From contig JAAKBF010000056.1 of the NCBI GenBank assembly GCA_012656075.1, positions 496,001 to 560,000 of the forward strand: 64,000 bases of DNA. The letters are read 5' to 3'. The number at the start of each line of letters is the position of its first letter. Within the stretch, counting starts at the first letter, position 1. The stretch comes from Phytophthora hibernalis (lineage: Eukaryota > Oomycota > Peronosporomycetes > Peronosporales > Peronosporaceae). The notes beneath the pieces were generated by a model. It had not been told where the DNA came from. It saw only the letters and a program-made list of their open reading frames with translations, and did no database searches. Of the stretch, positions 20,301 to 30,393 are shown in pieces. A program made the translations under genes and the position numbers.

Positions 20301-21112
20301 ATGTGTGCAAGCTTTTTGAAAATCGACAGTACCAACCTTGTCCAGGACGGGTACAATTCCACGTGGCACTATTCGTTCCCTGGTTCGGCGGCTGATTTCC
20401 GTGGTGTAGCCTGCGCTATCCAATCGATCAGCCTGTACAACAGCGAGTACAACATTGATTCAATGCAGTTCCAGAACACCACATTCAAGGTTGAAATTCC
20501 TACTGCTGGAACTACTTCCACGGTCAGTGTCAATCTCCCTGATGGCTACTACAAATACTCTGATCTCAACCGAAGCATTCAAACCACTCTAGTCAACCTT
20601 GGTGCCTACCTCATCGACCCTTCTGGTAATAACGTTTTCTATATCCAACTGAATGAGAATAGTGTGTATTACGCTGCGCAATTTGATTTTAGCCCAACAC
20701 CAACAACTTTGTCGTGTGCCGGGGGTACTTGGACACGACCAGCAACAGGTTTATACTCATTTGGCGGGACTGGACTACCTACCACAACTCGAGTTCCACG
20801 AGTAATTATTGACAATGCTGCATTGGGTCAGTAGTAGGGCTTTCCGTAGGCACATATCCCGCAGCTTCTGCAACTGGCGCAAGTGCCCAGCTATCTAACA
20901 GCATTCCCCAAATTCATCCTACCAGTTCATACATTGTTTGTTGCGATCTAATCAGAAATGAGTATGTCATATCGGGTGATATTCTATCTGCTCTTGATCG
21001 AGATGATGCAGATATTGGTCAGTTCGCTACCTATAACTCAGAATGCCTGGATGAACTGTCACGATGGTTCGAGAACCACTATCACAATCAGCATCTACAA
21101 CCAGAACGATAA
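20301..21112 (+). pseudogene. Penton / minor capsid protein
   Basis: About 270 codons. Begins MCASFLKIDSTNLVQDGYN four bases after ATATATAACC. Characteristic pieces are FPGSAADFRGVACAIQSIS, NSEYNID, LPDGYYKYSDLNRSIQTTL and IDPSGNNVFYIQL, which I recognise as the single-jelly-roll minor capsid (penton) protein of Polinton-like viruses. The frame shifts by one near 20,825 and resumes through SNSIPQIHPTSSYIV to the stop at 21112. It would fill the five-fold vertices of the capsid built by the major capsid protein at 22457. Confidence 0.72.
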
Positions 21113-21196
21113 AAAGTGAAATTTCGACACACTTCCGTTTCGATCATGCTCCCACTGAGACCCAAAAATAAAGTGAATTGCATATTTTTTCAAAGC

Positions 21197-21565
21197 TTAT
21201 AATCTAAACGAGCAGCCAGTCTTATTCTTACTCCTCATAGCACGCAGCTTAGCCATGTGATCCTTTGCCTCCTGTGAGCCCTTAGCAAATTTGACGGGTC
21301 TTTTCGCGACCTTCTTAACTGAAACGCCAACTCCATAACGACGACGGACTTCTCCTCGAATGGATTTGATTAGATCCGAATGTTCAGGTTTGGTCGTCTT
21401 TGATAATAGATATTTCTCTCCGACATCGACAGCATCTGTAAGGATACCCTTTCGTTTTGTGTAAGCGACAGCACGTTTAGCACCTTTCTTTACATCAGCC
21501 ATTGATATACGGCCGCCTGCGTTACTCACGTCGCTATCGTCATCATAGATACCGATACCTGTCAT
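21197..21565 (-). CDS. pX-like basic virion protein
   Basis: 122 residues. The ATG at 21565 shares a base with the stop of the upstream gene (TGATG). Acidic/Gly start (MTGIGIYDDDSD), then strongly basic (SMADVKKGAKRAVAYTKRKG; VKKVAKRPVKFAKGS). High Lys/Arg content and position in a capsid-gene cluster suggest a DNA-condensing core or minor virion protein like adenoviral pX/pVII. Family assignment is by style and synteny only. Confidence 0.48.
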   Translation of the reverse strand: MTGIGIYDDDSDVSNAGGRISMADVKKGAKRAVAYTKRKGILTDAVDVGEKYLLSKTTKPEHSDLIKSIRGEVRRRYGVGVSVKKVAKRPVKFAKGSQEAKDHMAKLRAMRSKNKTGCSFRL

Positions 21566-21972
21566 CAATTTAATTGCAGGTCTGGCAGGGATCGCACCTT
21601 GTGGGGTCCAAATGCAGTAGCGAGAGTGGGGACGGTTGCATCGGCAACGCGAGACAAAATACCTGAGTCCTTAGCGAACTTGAAAGCTGATTTAATGCCT
21701 CCCCAAACCTTTCCCCAAATACTCGCTCCATGTATACCACTACCTTGCATGTGCTTGAACGGATAGCCAATCTCCTTCTTCGTAATAAGGAGACGGGTTC
21801 CCTTACCAACTTTACAAGCTCGGAGAGCTTTGGCGTACGATTCAGGGTGAAGATGGGGCATAGAGCCGGACCCGCTTAGTTCATCTTTGGTCAGTGATAG
21901 CGTACCAGTCTTGATAGCTCGCTTGATCTTTGACTCAGGAACATCACTGGCGATAGCTAATTCGCGGTACAT
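21565..21972 (-). CDS. pVI-like minor virion protein
   Basis: 135 residues, intact (MYRELAIASDVPESKIKRAI). A Gly-rich middle (GSGIHGASIWGKVWGGIKSA) continues into an amphipathic helix (FKFAKDSGILSRVADATVP). Amphipathic, Gly/Trp-rich segments of this kind are typical of membrane-active minor capsid proteins such as adenovirus pVI and their Polinton counterparts. It lies upstream of, and touching, the basic protein gene, and follows the protease on the same strand. AAATATAGG lies about 10 bases before the ATG. Confidence 0.48.
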   Translation of the reverse strand: MYRELAIASDVPESKIKRAIKTGTLSLTKDELSGSGSMPHLHPESYAKALRACKVGKGTRLLITKKEIGYPFKHMQGSGIHGASIWGKVWGGIKSAFKFAKDSGILSRVADATVPTLATAFGPHKVRSLPDLQLN

Positions 21973-22008
21973 CGTTAACCTATATTTGTTGAGCTAAATA
22001 GTTTTCTA

Positions 22009-22370
22009 TTATAGAATAGTCAAATTGAGATATTTCATCTTGTCAAATACCTGTGGCTTCTTGTGTTGCTTGGAATATAGCCAAAGGATGCAGAACGGCC
22101 CACAATAATCCCCGTATGTTCCTTGGTATTGCTTAGTATTGTACTTTGATATACCATACTTGGTTGGGGGCCTCTCCCATGGAATCGAAGTAAATTCCAT
22201 CATAACAACATGTCCAATGTCCTACATCCAGATTTGGTGTTCTCAGTAAAATCAGATATGAATCTTTCTTAGGTAGTGGCGTCTTAATTTCACTCGATTC
22301 AAAAATGTCATCCAAATGCACATGTAATCGATCCGCCAGCGCAATCAGGTCATGGTCGCTAGTAACAGGC
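22009..22370 (-). pseudogene. Adenain-like capsid maturation protease
   Basis: About 120 codons, small as expected for an adenain-type (C5/Ulp1-fold) cysteine protease. LDVGHWTCCYDG supplies the catalytic His, IYFDSMGEAP the acidic residue, and TKQYQGTYGDYCGPFCIL the Gln and nucleophile Cys. The N-terminal part (DLIALADRLHVHLDDIFESS) is in frame, but no ATG precedes it and a stop lies just upstream. A one-base shift near 22,180 breaks the middle. In Polintons this enzyme trims virion proteins. Confidence 0.75.
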
Positions 22371-22456
22371 TTGACAAGTTACGTCATAATAAGGAAGTTA
22401 AAGAGCTCTATTTATTATTTAAACTAAACGATATTAGGAACCATATAGATTCGACG

Positions 22457-23289
22457 ATGAGCGAAACACAACTTTGCGACCAATATTTGTACCAGAGCTC
22501 GTTAAAGAGCGATCCTGAAATTAAGGTAGCTTCTGGCAAGCGAGTACCGTTTGTAATCGATCTTAATCAGGGCTCGTATCAGAATGGTGTTATTACAATC
22601 AATGCTACGTCCCAGCTTAACGGAAGTGAAGGATTTGCTTGCCTTCGTGATGCGTATCTAACGCTACCGTACAAGGTCTCGATGCTAAACGGTGCTACTG
22701 CTCAGACCGCTGCTGCTACTCGTTTCTGCTCCACCCTAAAGTGCGGTAACTGGAATGCAATTGAATCGATGTCGCTTGAACTCAATTGAAAAACCATTGT
22801 CTCTATGGTGGACTATAAGATGTTTTGGAACAACATCCGCGCTGAAACCAGCTATTCGCCTCAGTATGTTGAGAAGCATGGTGCTGAGTCGTTCCTATTT
22901 CCGGATGGTGCTCAGTCTGCATCTTACAATTCTGGTACGAACTCAACTAATGGTGATGGTTATTCTAACAATGCTGCATTCTCAGCAACATTCGGCGCAT
23001 CAGCTCCCCTGGTGGAGCCACCATCGCTAACGACGGCTTCGTGAAGCGCCTTCTATTGAACCCTCCAAATGCAGGTACTGATTTCTCCTGTACGTGGCCT
23101 TCTCTTGGTGGAGCCGCTGCATCGACCAACATCGCTAATCAAACTGCTCGTGGTGCATTCGTTGCTGGAGCAGCCACTTCTAACGCAATCATGGGTGCGT
23201 GGAACTACATGCTCAAGATCAAGCTAACGGACCTTCACCCGGTCTTCAAGGAGCTTAATCTCTTAGCCAATCCGAACGCCAAGCCATAA
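22457..23289 (+). pseudogene. Double-jelly-roll major capsid protein, 3'-truncated
   Basis: The start at 22457 (MSETQLCDQYLYQSSLKSDP) lies 14 bases after CATATAG. Recognisable pieces are GKRVPFVIDLNQGSYQNG, NGSEGFACLRDAYLTLPY, VSMVDYKMFWNNI, and near the end NYMLKIKLTDLHPVFKELN. This matches the first jelly roll of Polinton-like-virus capsid proteins (usually 500-700 residues). An in-frame TGA at 22787 (probably from a Gly codon) and a one-base shift near 23,000 precede an abrupt end at about 23,283, where unrelated coding sequence begins. The second jelly roll is missing. Confidence 0.75.
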
Positions 23290-23630
23290 AATTCTACCAG
23301 GCGGGAGAAACGCCGGCAAGTATTGAAACCTTGCGTCTCGGGAGGCCTGCGAAGGACTTCTACAAACAGTGGTACAATAGGAACGTCGAGGCAGGGTTTA
23401 CCAACCCCTTGAACTGAGTTCGAACTACAAAGAGGTACATGTACTGGTAGCGCAGTTCAAAAATGGCGTAGAGAAGGAAACGGGTTTTCGCTGCGTTGAC
23501 ATTGTAGCAACTTGCCTCTGGCAAAACACCACGGAAATTGAATGGGATCAAACCTTTCCCACACACTTGCATGTTTACCAAAACCACTTTGCCGACCAAA
23601 GCTTTGTTGGGAAATTGGTCCTTTGATTTT
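23283..23630 (+). pseudogene. Effector-like C-terminal remnant joined to the viral end
   Basis: From about 23,283 an open frame reads FYQAGETPASIETLRLGR and KDFYKQWYNRNVEAGF. After a one-base shift near 23,405 it continues as SSNYKEVHVLVAQFKNG to a stop at about 23,630. The first part resembles the L/W-type helical motifs that repeat in RXLR effector C-termini. There is no signal peptide or RXLR because the 5' part is replaced by viral sequence. Effector identity is a guess; the junction itself is clear. Nothing is seen from 23,631 to 23,803 except the presumed promoter of the next gene. Confidence 0.35.
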
Positions 23631-23803
23631 AAACTTTTGTGTCGAGCACTCTAATCTCGTAGATTACCACACCAGACATCCTATATCGTGATTGGACGAG
23701 CCGCGACCACATGAATTCCCTCGGAACAAAAGGCTAACACACAAAAACACAAAATCACGAAACCTTCATAACCGGAAAAGCTCGCGCACCCCAAAATCCA
23801 ATA

Positions 23804-25241
23804 ATGCTGGCGACTCTCCGCAGTGCCAAGAAGCTGCAGCTGCAGCGCGCCTTCGCGTCCAAGGCCTTCGTGCCCGAGTCGTACGAGCAGAAGTACCTGG
23901 CCAAGACGTACAACGCGGACGGCGTGCGTGGAGAGCAGGGGCTCGTGTTCACGCACGGCAAAGGCAGCAAACTGTTCGACACTCAGGGCCGCGAGTTCCT
24001 GGACTTCTACGCGGGCATCGCCGTCTCTGGCTTGGGCCACGGGGACGACGACTGGTACCAGAGTCTCGTGGAGAACGGCAAGAAGGTGGCCCATGTGAGC
24101 AACTTGTTCCATGCCCAAGCGCCTCTGGAACTGGCCAAGACGCTCGTGGACAACTCGCGCTTCGACAAGGTCTTCTTCGCCAACTCAGGCACGGAGGCCA
24201 ATGAAGGCGCGTACAAGTTCGCACGACTCTACGCCAACCGGGTTTCTCAGGGAACGTACGTTGAAAAAGTATCTTTCAAGTGGGTAGTGGAATAATGTTT
24301 TTATTGTTTTACAGACCTCTGGAGGGCAAGAAGTACGAGTTCATCTCGTTCAAGCACGGATTCCATGGACGCACGGCGGCGGCACTCACGCTCACGCACA
24401 AGCCCAAGATCCGCGAGGCGTTCATGCCTCTGGTGCCTGGAGTGCACTACGCTGAGTTCAACGACATCGAGAGCGTCAAGGAGCTGATTTCCGACAAGAC
24501 GGCAGGTGTGTTCATTGAACCTATTCAGGGAGAGGGAGGTCTGTACCCTGCTGATCCGGAGTTCATGCGCGAATTGCGGGCGCTGTGTGACAAGCACGAC
24601 GCGCTGCTCATCACGGACGAGGTGCAGTGCGGTCTGGGACGCACTGGCGCGCTGTTCGCCCACGAGTTGTACGACGTGACGCCCGACATCATGACGCTGG
24701 CCAAGCCTCTGGCTGGTGGCCTGCCCATCGGCGCCGTCCTCATGTCCAACAAGGTGGCCTCGTCGATCACCCCCGGCCAGCACGGAACCACCTTCGGTGG
24801 CAACCCGCTGGTGTGCGCGGTGGCCAACACGGTGCTCAACAAGATCATGGACGAGGACTTCCTCGCCAACGTGCAGAAGCGCGGCAAGTACCTCGCCGAC
24901 GGTCTGGAGAAGCTGCAGCAGAAGTTCCCCGACAAGGTCGTTGACGTGCGCAAGCCGATTGGCAAGGGCGGTCTGTTCGTGGCTCTTGAGTGCACCAAAC
25001 CCGTGGGCCCGCTCATTGCGTACGCGCTGTCCAAGCAGGTGCTCATCATCTCCGCCGGCGAAAAGTGAGTTTCTGACGTGCTGGATAGCCATCTGATGTC
25101 CAATTTTTCTAACTTGTCTGGTTGTTACCATTTCTCTCTTTCAGCACGGTTCGTCTGTGCCCGCCCCTTGTCGTGGACGAGAAGGATATTGATCAGCTTC
25201 TTAACGTCTTCGAAAAGGCTTTCGAGGAGGACGTTCTGTAA
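23804..25241 (+). CDS. argD: Acetylornithine aminotransferase, mitochondrial
   Basis: Exons 23804-24255, 24315-25064 and 25145-25241; introns of 59 and 80 bp with GT-AG ends restore one frame of about 432 residues. Class III PLP aminotransferase: FFANSGTEANEGA, FKHGFHGRTAAALT, EPIQGEGG, LITDEVQCGLGRTG, the PLP lysine in TLAKPLAGGLPIG, and GQHGTTFGGNPL. The N-terminus (MLATLRSAKKLQLQRAFASK) looks like a mitochondrial presequence. It converts N-acetylglutamate semialdehyde to acetylornithine in arginine synthesis. Ornithine aminotransferase is the main alternative, but the overall pattern fits ArgD better. Intact in this assembly. Confidence 0.85.
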
Positions 25242-25418
25242 AGTGCTGCAGCAACGTCATAAACTCTCACACATCAGAAGTCGAGAAAGATGTTAACTTG
25301 GCTCTGAAATTGATCGGCAATTTTGCAGAGATCACTGCCGGATTCGTGTTTATGTTAGTTTAATTATTCTATCTCGTGTACTTATGGGCCAGCCAGCTAG
25401 GAGGATGGCTTGCTAGGA

Positions 25419-27319
25419 TCATTTTCCCCAGAGCTCAAGCAGCGTTCGCTGAGCCCGTTTGGGTGGCACAGTGGACTGTGTTTTCGTTTTCCGTCGTAGT
25501 CGGATGCGCCGCTTTTGCTTTGCTTGGGCTTCTTGCGAGTCCTGTGATTCTTGCGAGTCCTGTGATTCTTGGGGCTCCCGCTGCGGCTGTTGCTGGGCTG
25601 TTGGGGTTTCATGAACGGGATGCAAACGAGGTTCTGCGATATGCCGAGTCACTTGAGGCGAAACTTTTCGCTTTTCCGCTTGAGATGTTTGCTGGCGCCG
25701 TGGGGGCAAAGGATTACTCGGTTGAGAAACTCGTGGTGGTTTGGTGCATCGTACTCGATATGCATGTCCGTCGGGTTGCTCGGTAAAAGTCTTCCAGTTA
25801 GTCCACTCCGTTTTCGGATCAGAGGCGTCACCCACTGGCGCTAGCTGCAGCTCAAAATGTTTGGCTTCACTTATAGTTTCTTGATGATTGCCCTTCAAAT
25901 ATTGTTCACGCTCACCACCGACCTGCCAGCAACGCACCGTACCATCATCCGAGCAGGATGCAAATTGGGCAAAGTCTTGAGAATTCCAGGCAACTCCGTT
26001 TACCTCGCTCGTGTGGCCCTTAAGCGCGAAGCATGGTGCACGCTGCTGGACATCTAGGACAGACCACGCAGACGAGAGGGTTTGATCACACAAAGTACTT
26101 ACTCGGGCGTCCCAAATATATACGACACCATCCACAGATGCACCTGCAATAAAGTCCCCGTCAGGACTAAAGGTGGCCTTACTGTAAAATGAGCTCGCTT
26201 GGTGTCCGACGCATCTGAAAACAGTTCTAGCTTGATGGTGTCCTGTCATGTGCTTTTGCCCGATATCGATCACAGCGATGGCATCGTTCAGCACGTTCAC
26301 AAGTATGCGAGGCGCACCTTCAACACCGTCTTGGCGATAAATCAGCGACGAAATACCTCGGCGAGCACCTTCCCGCGTTGAGCACGATATTTCACGTGTT
26401 GGCATCGGCAGCTTCACTGCCGCCTTCTTCTTCCCACGACCTGCAGTAGAGCATGACCTCACACTTCGAAGGTCCCAGAACTTGACCACCGCATCCACAG
26501 CACCGGCAGAAATCAACTCGTGTCCAGTAGCACCAAACTCCACACACGTAACACTCCGTGGTGACGGCGACTTCGACGCCGCAGCCGTGCCACGACGTCT
26601 CCGCTTCTGACCTGGGGACGAAAAACTCACGTTAGGAGACGAACATCTCGACGACGTAGGCTCAGCATGCACGTTCTCCAGCGAAGAAACCGGTTTCCCG
26701 TCGCACGAGAGTCCCACAGCAGCACTCGTCCATCCCTGCCACCTGAAGCGAACACGTGAGCATTATCCGGCGCTTGACGAACACATTTGACACTCATGTT
26801 GTGTCCTCGCAGCGTCGAGACGGGCGTCGCAGCCGTCAAAGAGCTGCAACCTGCCGTCTCAACGTTCCAAATACTGATCGCCAGGTCCCCGGAAGCTGTG
26901 AGCACCTGTGCGGCATCCTGCGTCCAAATGGCGTCGAAAATGGCATTGTGATGCGCCGTCCAGCGGCTTTTCCGACGTCCTGAGGCCGCGTCCACGATCC
27001 CCACGACTCCATCTTCGTCCACTGTCACCAAGAGACTCGTAGTAGGGGCGTAGGCCACTTGGAACACCGGTCTAGAGGGCAGAAAGCCCATGGATTGGCC
27101 GTTAATGGGCACTTGGGGACCTTCTCCGAGTGCCAGGACGCCTTGCGCGGGACAGTGAAGCGACGACAGGAGAGCGTTTCGGACGCTGCTGCATTGCAGA
27201 GACATGGAGGAAGCGTTGATGTACGTGTGCGGCGCGTCGTTGGTGCGTCGCGAGGGCCGGTGGCGGCTCCCCGCGGCGCCAAGCTGCAGCCTCGCGAGCT
27301 GCAGTGCGAGGTTCGCCAT
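25419..27319 (-). CDS. CDT2/DTL-like WD40 substrate receptor
   Basis: About 630 residues in two frames that meet near 26,690 (one-base break). WD repeats include LLVTVDEDGVVGIVDAA, VLTASGDLAISIWNVET, FASGGRDGRVLLWDSR, ELISAGAVDAVVKFWDLR, FIAGASVDGVVYIWDAR and FASCSDDGTVRCWQVGG. A linker containing GQKRRRRG lies between repeats as in CDT2. The tail is Gln/Arg-rich and ends QRTLLELWGK, a PIP-box-like word. CDT2 is the receptor of the CRL4 ubiquitin ligase that destroys replication factors bound to PCNA. Start 27319 (MANLALQLARLQLG) is preferred over 27379. Confidence 0.65.
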
Positions 27320-28165
27320 GAATAAATGTGCGCCAGTCGTGCACTTACTTGGTGTTAGTATTTTGTTTAGTCGAAACAAGATTAATGGAAGGGAATGATA
27401 GTGTCAAATGACGTGTCGCACATCATATTGAAGTTGCTATTTTCGGATCCGCGATTGTGACTCGTAAGATACGCGAAAGATACTTTTTCTCTCTCGCAGA
27501 CTGGTAACACTGTACTAAGCGCTTCAGTTGGCTGCACACTGACCATCGATCGCTCTCTACGCTCGAGGTTCAGGCGTGGGCATGGCGTGCGTATGCTGGT
27601 CAGCTCTACAACCGATATAGTGCACTGGCTCATGCTCGTCGACAGGCAAAGGAAAATCCTGGTGGCTTCGGCATGAGTCGCTTCTTTTTCTTTTTTAGAA
27701 CATTACGGGCTAAGATCATTCTCTCTGCTCTCGCAACTCAACGCAGTGTAAGCAGCTCGTTGTCAAGCGAGCAAAAAGCCGCTTTCCAACGTCTGCAATT
27801 CTGGCCAGGCACTTGTCAGTTCACCCCTTGCTACAGTGATATCCTCCAACTACGTGTGCCACGTTAGTCCGTCGCCGTGATCTTTGCAACGACGCGCTTC
27901 CATTGGCGGAAACGCCCCTGGCAGTCCACCCATTGGTGCAAAATCCAGCCCAACCATGGAAGTTTTTCTTCTTCGCGGAAGATTTCCAGCGCCTTGAAAG
28001 GATGCACAACGCAGAATGCTGGGCGAGAGAGACCGCGATTCGCGCCGCCCCGGGCCCCCAGCCTCGCTCTTCTGCAGCTCCCAGTCGCAGTCAGTAGCCA
28101 GAGGGTCTTTCTCTTCCTTCAGCGGCAAAACGGAGCTCCCAGAGGCTCTAGAACCCGCGAACGCG
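27320..28165. other. Intergenic region between divergent genes
   Basis: About 850 bp between the CDT2-like gene and the HSF gene. No recognisable gene or RNA. It should hold the promoters of both. Confidence 0.4.
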
Positions 28166-30027
28166 ATGGCCACACGTCGCGCGTCTCTTGTGGCGCCTTC
28201 TGCAGCTCCAGAGGAGCCCGAACAGGAGCAGGAGGGCGCAGAGAAAGCCGCAGCCAAGACGGAGGTGCACGTGATCAAGAGACGCAACGTGGAGTGCCCA
28301 AGTTCCTGCGTTTCCTGTTCCAGATCCTGGAGATGGAAGACCCAGGCATCATCACGTGGTCCCATGGAGACACGGCCTTCCAGATCATCCACCCGGAGGA
28401 GCTGGCCAATCAGATCCTGCCCAAGTACTTCAAGCACAACAAGGTGTCGAGTTTCCAGCGCCAACTGAACTACTTTGGCTTCAAGAAGTGGACCAAGACG
28501 CAGACCAACATCTGCACCTTCAGTCACCCCTTCTTCCTACGAGCAGACAAGGACAGGATGAAGCTGATTAAGAGGAAGGAACGAGCGAATCCGGCAGTCA
28601 TGTCAGCGGCTATGGCGGCCGCCATCTCCTCCAACCCGATCCACATCATGAACCACATGCACAACAGAGAACAGGAACAGTTTGAAGCTCACGATCTGGT
28701 TGAAGCGAGGAGTCACTTGCCCACGCAGCAAGCGCTGAAGAGACAGAAGTCCAATACACTCTCGGGGGCGACGGTGACGTTTCTGAACTCTGCAGCGGCA
28801 GGACGGCGCCACTCGACAGGAATGCTGCCTGGGTCTGAAGCCTTCGGATTGGCTGCTGCGGCGGCGGCGGCTGCAGCTGCTGCAACAGCCTCGGCACCCG
28901 GACGCAAACGTGCTGGAACACCTGCAGAGCAGGAGTTTGAACTTGAGATGGAGGCGCGAACCGATGCGGTGGCCAACTCGTCGTCTGCGCAGCAACAGCT
29001 GCTGTATCTGCGCAAAATGGCTGAGGCCAAGGAGTATACACAGGGTTATCCATTCCAGTCATCACGTGGGAAGCGACAAAGTCATCCTCATGTAGTACCG
29101 CCTGCCATTGGCATGGGGATGGCTATGAACATGTCAAATGGACGTGGAAATGGTAGCTTTGCCTCTCGTGGGCCTGTTTACCTTGGTCGACGCAGAAGCG
29201 ATCAACTCCTTACGGATTTTAACATTGGCAGCAAAGCGCCGACAATCAGTCAGTTGGAAGATTTCATGTCGTCCTCAGCTACGTCAGGGTCGCAGCCAAT
29301 ATTCGCCTCGAGCATCAAAAATGACGCCTCGGTGGTACTCCCGGTTTCTTCCCACTCGCTTGCTCAAGATACATACCAATTACAACAACAACAGCGGCAG
29401 CAACAATTACGACAGCAGATGAATCGACAGCAAAATATCTTCGGAGGATCAGGATATGGATCGCTTGGTGTCAAGCCAGAGTCGGGCAGTGGTTGGTCGA
29501 CATCCGTCAAGGCTGAATCGTGCAGCGGGTGGCCGTCCTCTATCAATGTAAATTCACCATCAACTACCAGTACATCGTATCCGCCACCACAGCAGAATCA
29601 CTCGATGATGACCCCGTTCAAGTTTGGAGACCCAAATACGTCGTACCAAGGTGGCGTACACTCGTTGAATTACTCTCGCGCATCATCGGGCGGCGGCGAA
29701 CAGAAGCTTCACCAACGTCCACCGATGTCTCATCCCCAGCCATACCAGTCACAGCAACAACGGGTACCGTCGTACCAGCAGCAGGAGTCAGATGATCACG
29801 AAGAGGCCAGGGATTATATCGATGTGCTGTTGGAAAGCGCAGGGCTGGACGACAATCTGCCTCCTCAGACTTCCACGACACTCACTTCGGAATCGTGGAA
29901 TGAACCAAGCTACAGTCACTCGCAACAAGGGCAAAGTGGGTCAGCGTCGGAAGGGTCTTACCCGTTCCTGCAACCCCAAGGTCAATTGTCCCCGATGGAA
30001 AGAATGCATCACAACCCGCGCTTCTAA
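28166..30027 (+). CDS. Heat-shock-factor-type transcription factor
   Basis: HSF DNA-binding domain at about 28,295-28,590: VPKFLRFLFQILEMED, ITWSHGDTAFQI, LPKYFKHNKVSSFQRQLNYF, GFKKWTKTQTNICTFSH. The start at 28166 (MATRRASLVAPSAAPEEPEQ) lies in another frame and joins after a one-base loss near 28,295. The alternative start at 27877 in the domain's frame gives an implausible Arg/Ser-rich leader. Downstream are an Ala run (about 28,855), Gln-rich tracts (about 29,380) and a Ser/Gly/Gln-rich tail, likely activation regions. About 620 residues. Oomycetes carry many HSF paralogues, so target genes cannot be stated. Confidence 0.78.
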
Positions 30028-30393
30028 AGTACGCAAGCAATCCGGCCAAGAACAAGCGCATCGAAGAGAATGATGTGACTTTGGGCTGGCAGGGAGCCAG
30101 CCCGCCTCCGGTATATATATGTACTCTTCATATTGCTGTGTGCATGAGCAAGCGTCTTCATCGCCAAGAACCCTAACAAGAGAAGTTCCCCACGTCAAGA
30201 CTCCGAGATCCCACCCGCGTGGCACGAGGAGAAAGACGTCGTAGTGTTAGAATTGCTCCAGTGTAAGTGTACATGTAGTGTAGTGCCTTTGACAAGACGA
30301 AGGGGATGCCAGTAAAATGATAATAACAGCCAAGGAAGCGGTTTCTGGATAGTGCTTGATGCATTTCACTTCTCTTGACTAGCTGCAGCATGC

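Noticed and set aside
8249..23289. Virophage or giant-virus fragment instead of a Polinton-like element
   Set aside because: The rve integrase plus protein-primed PolB plus adenain-like protease fit Polinton/Maverick best. No giant-virus RNA polymerase, mRNA capping or D5 primase-helicase genes are seen.
27877..28165. Upstream extension of the HSF gene from 27877
   Set aside because: The extra residues are Arg/Ser-rich without domain character. The frame from 28166 has a natural N-terminus and joins the domain after a single lost base.
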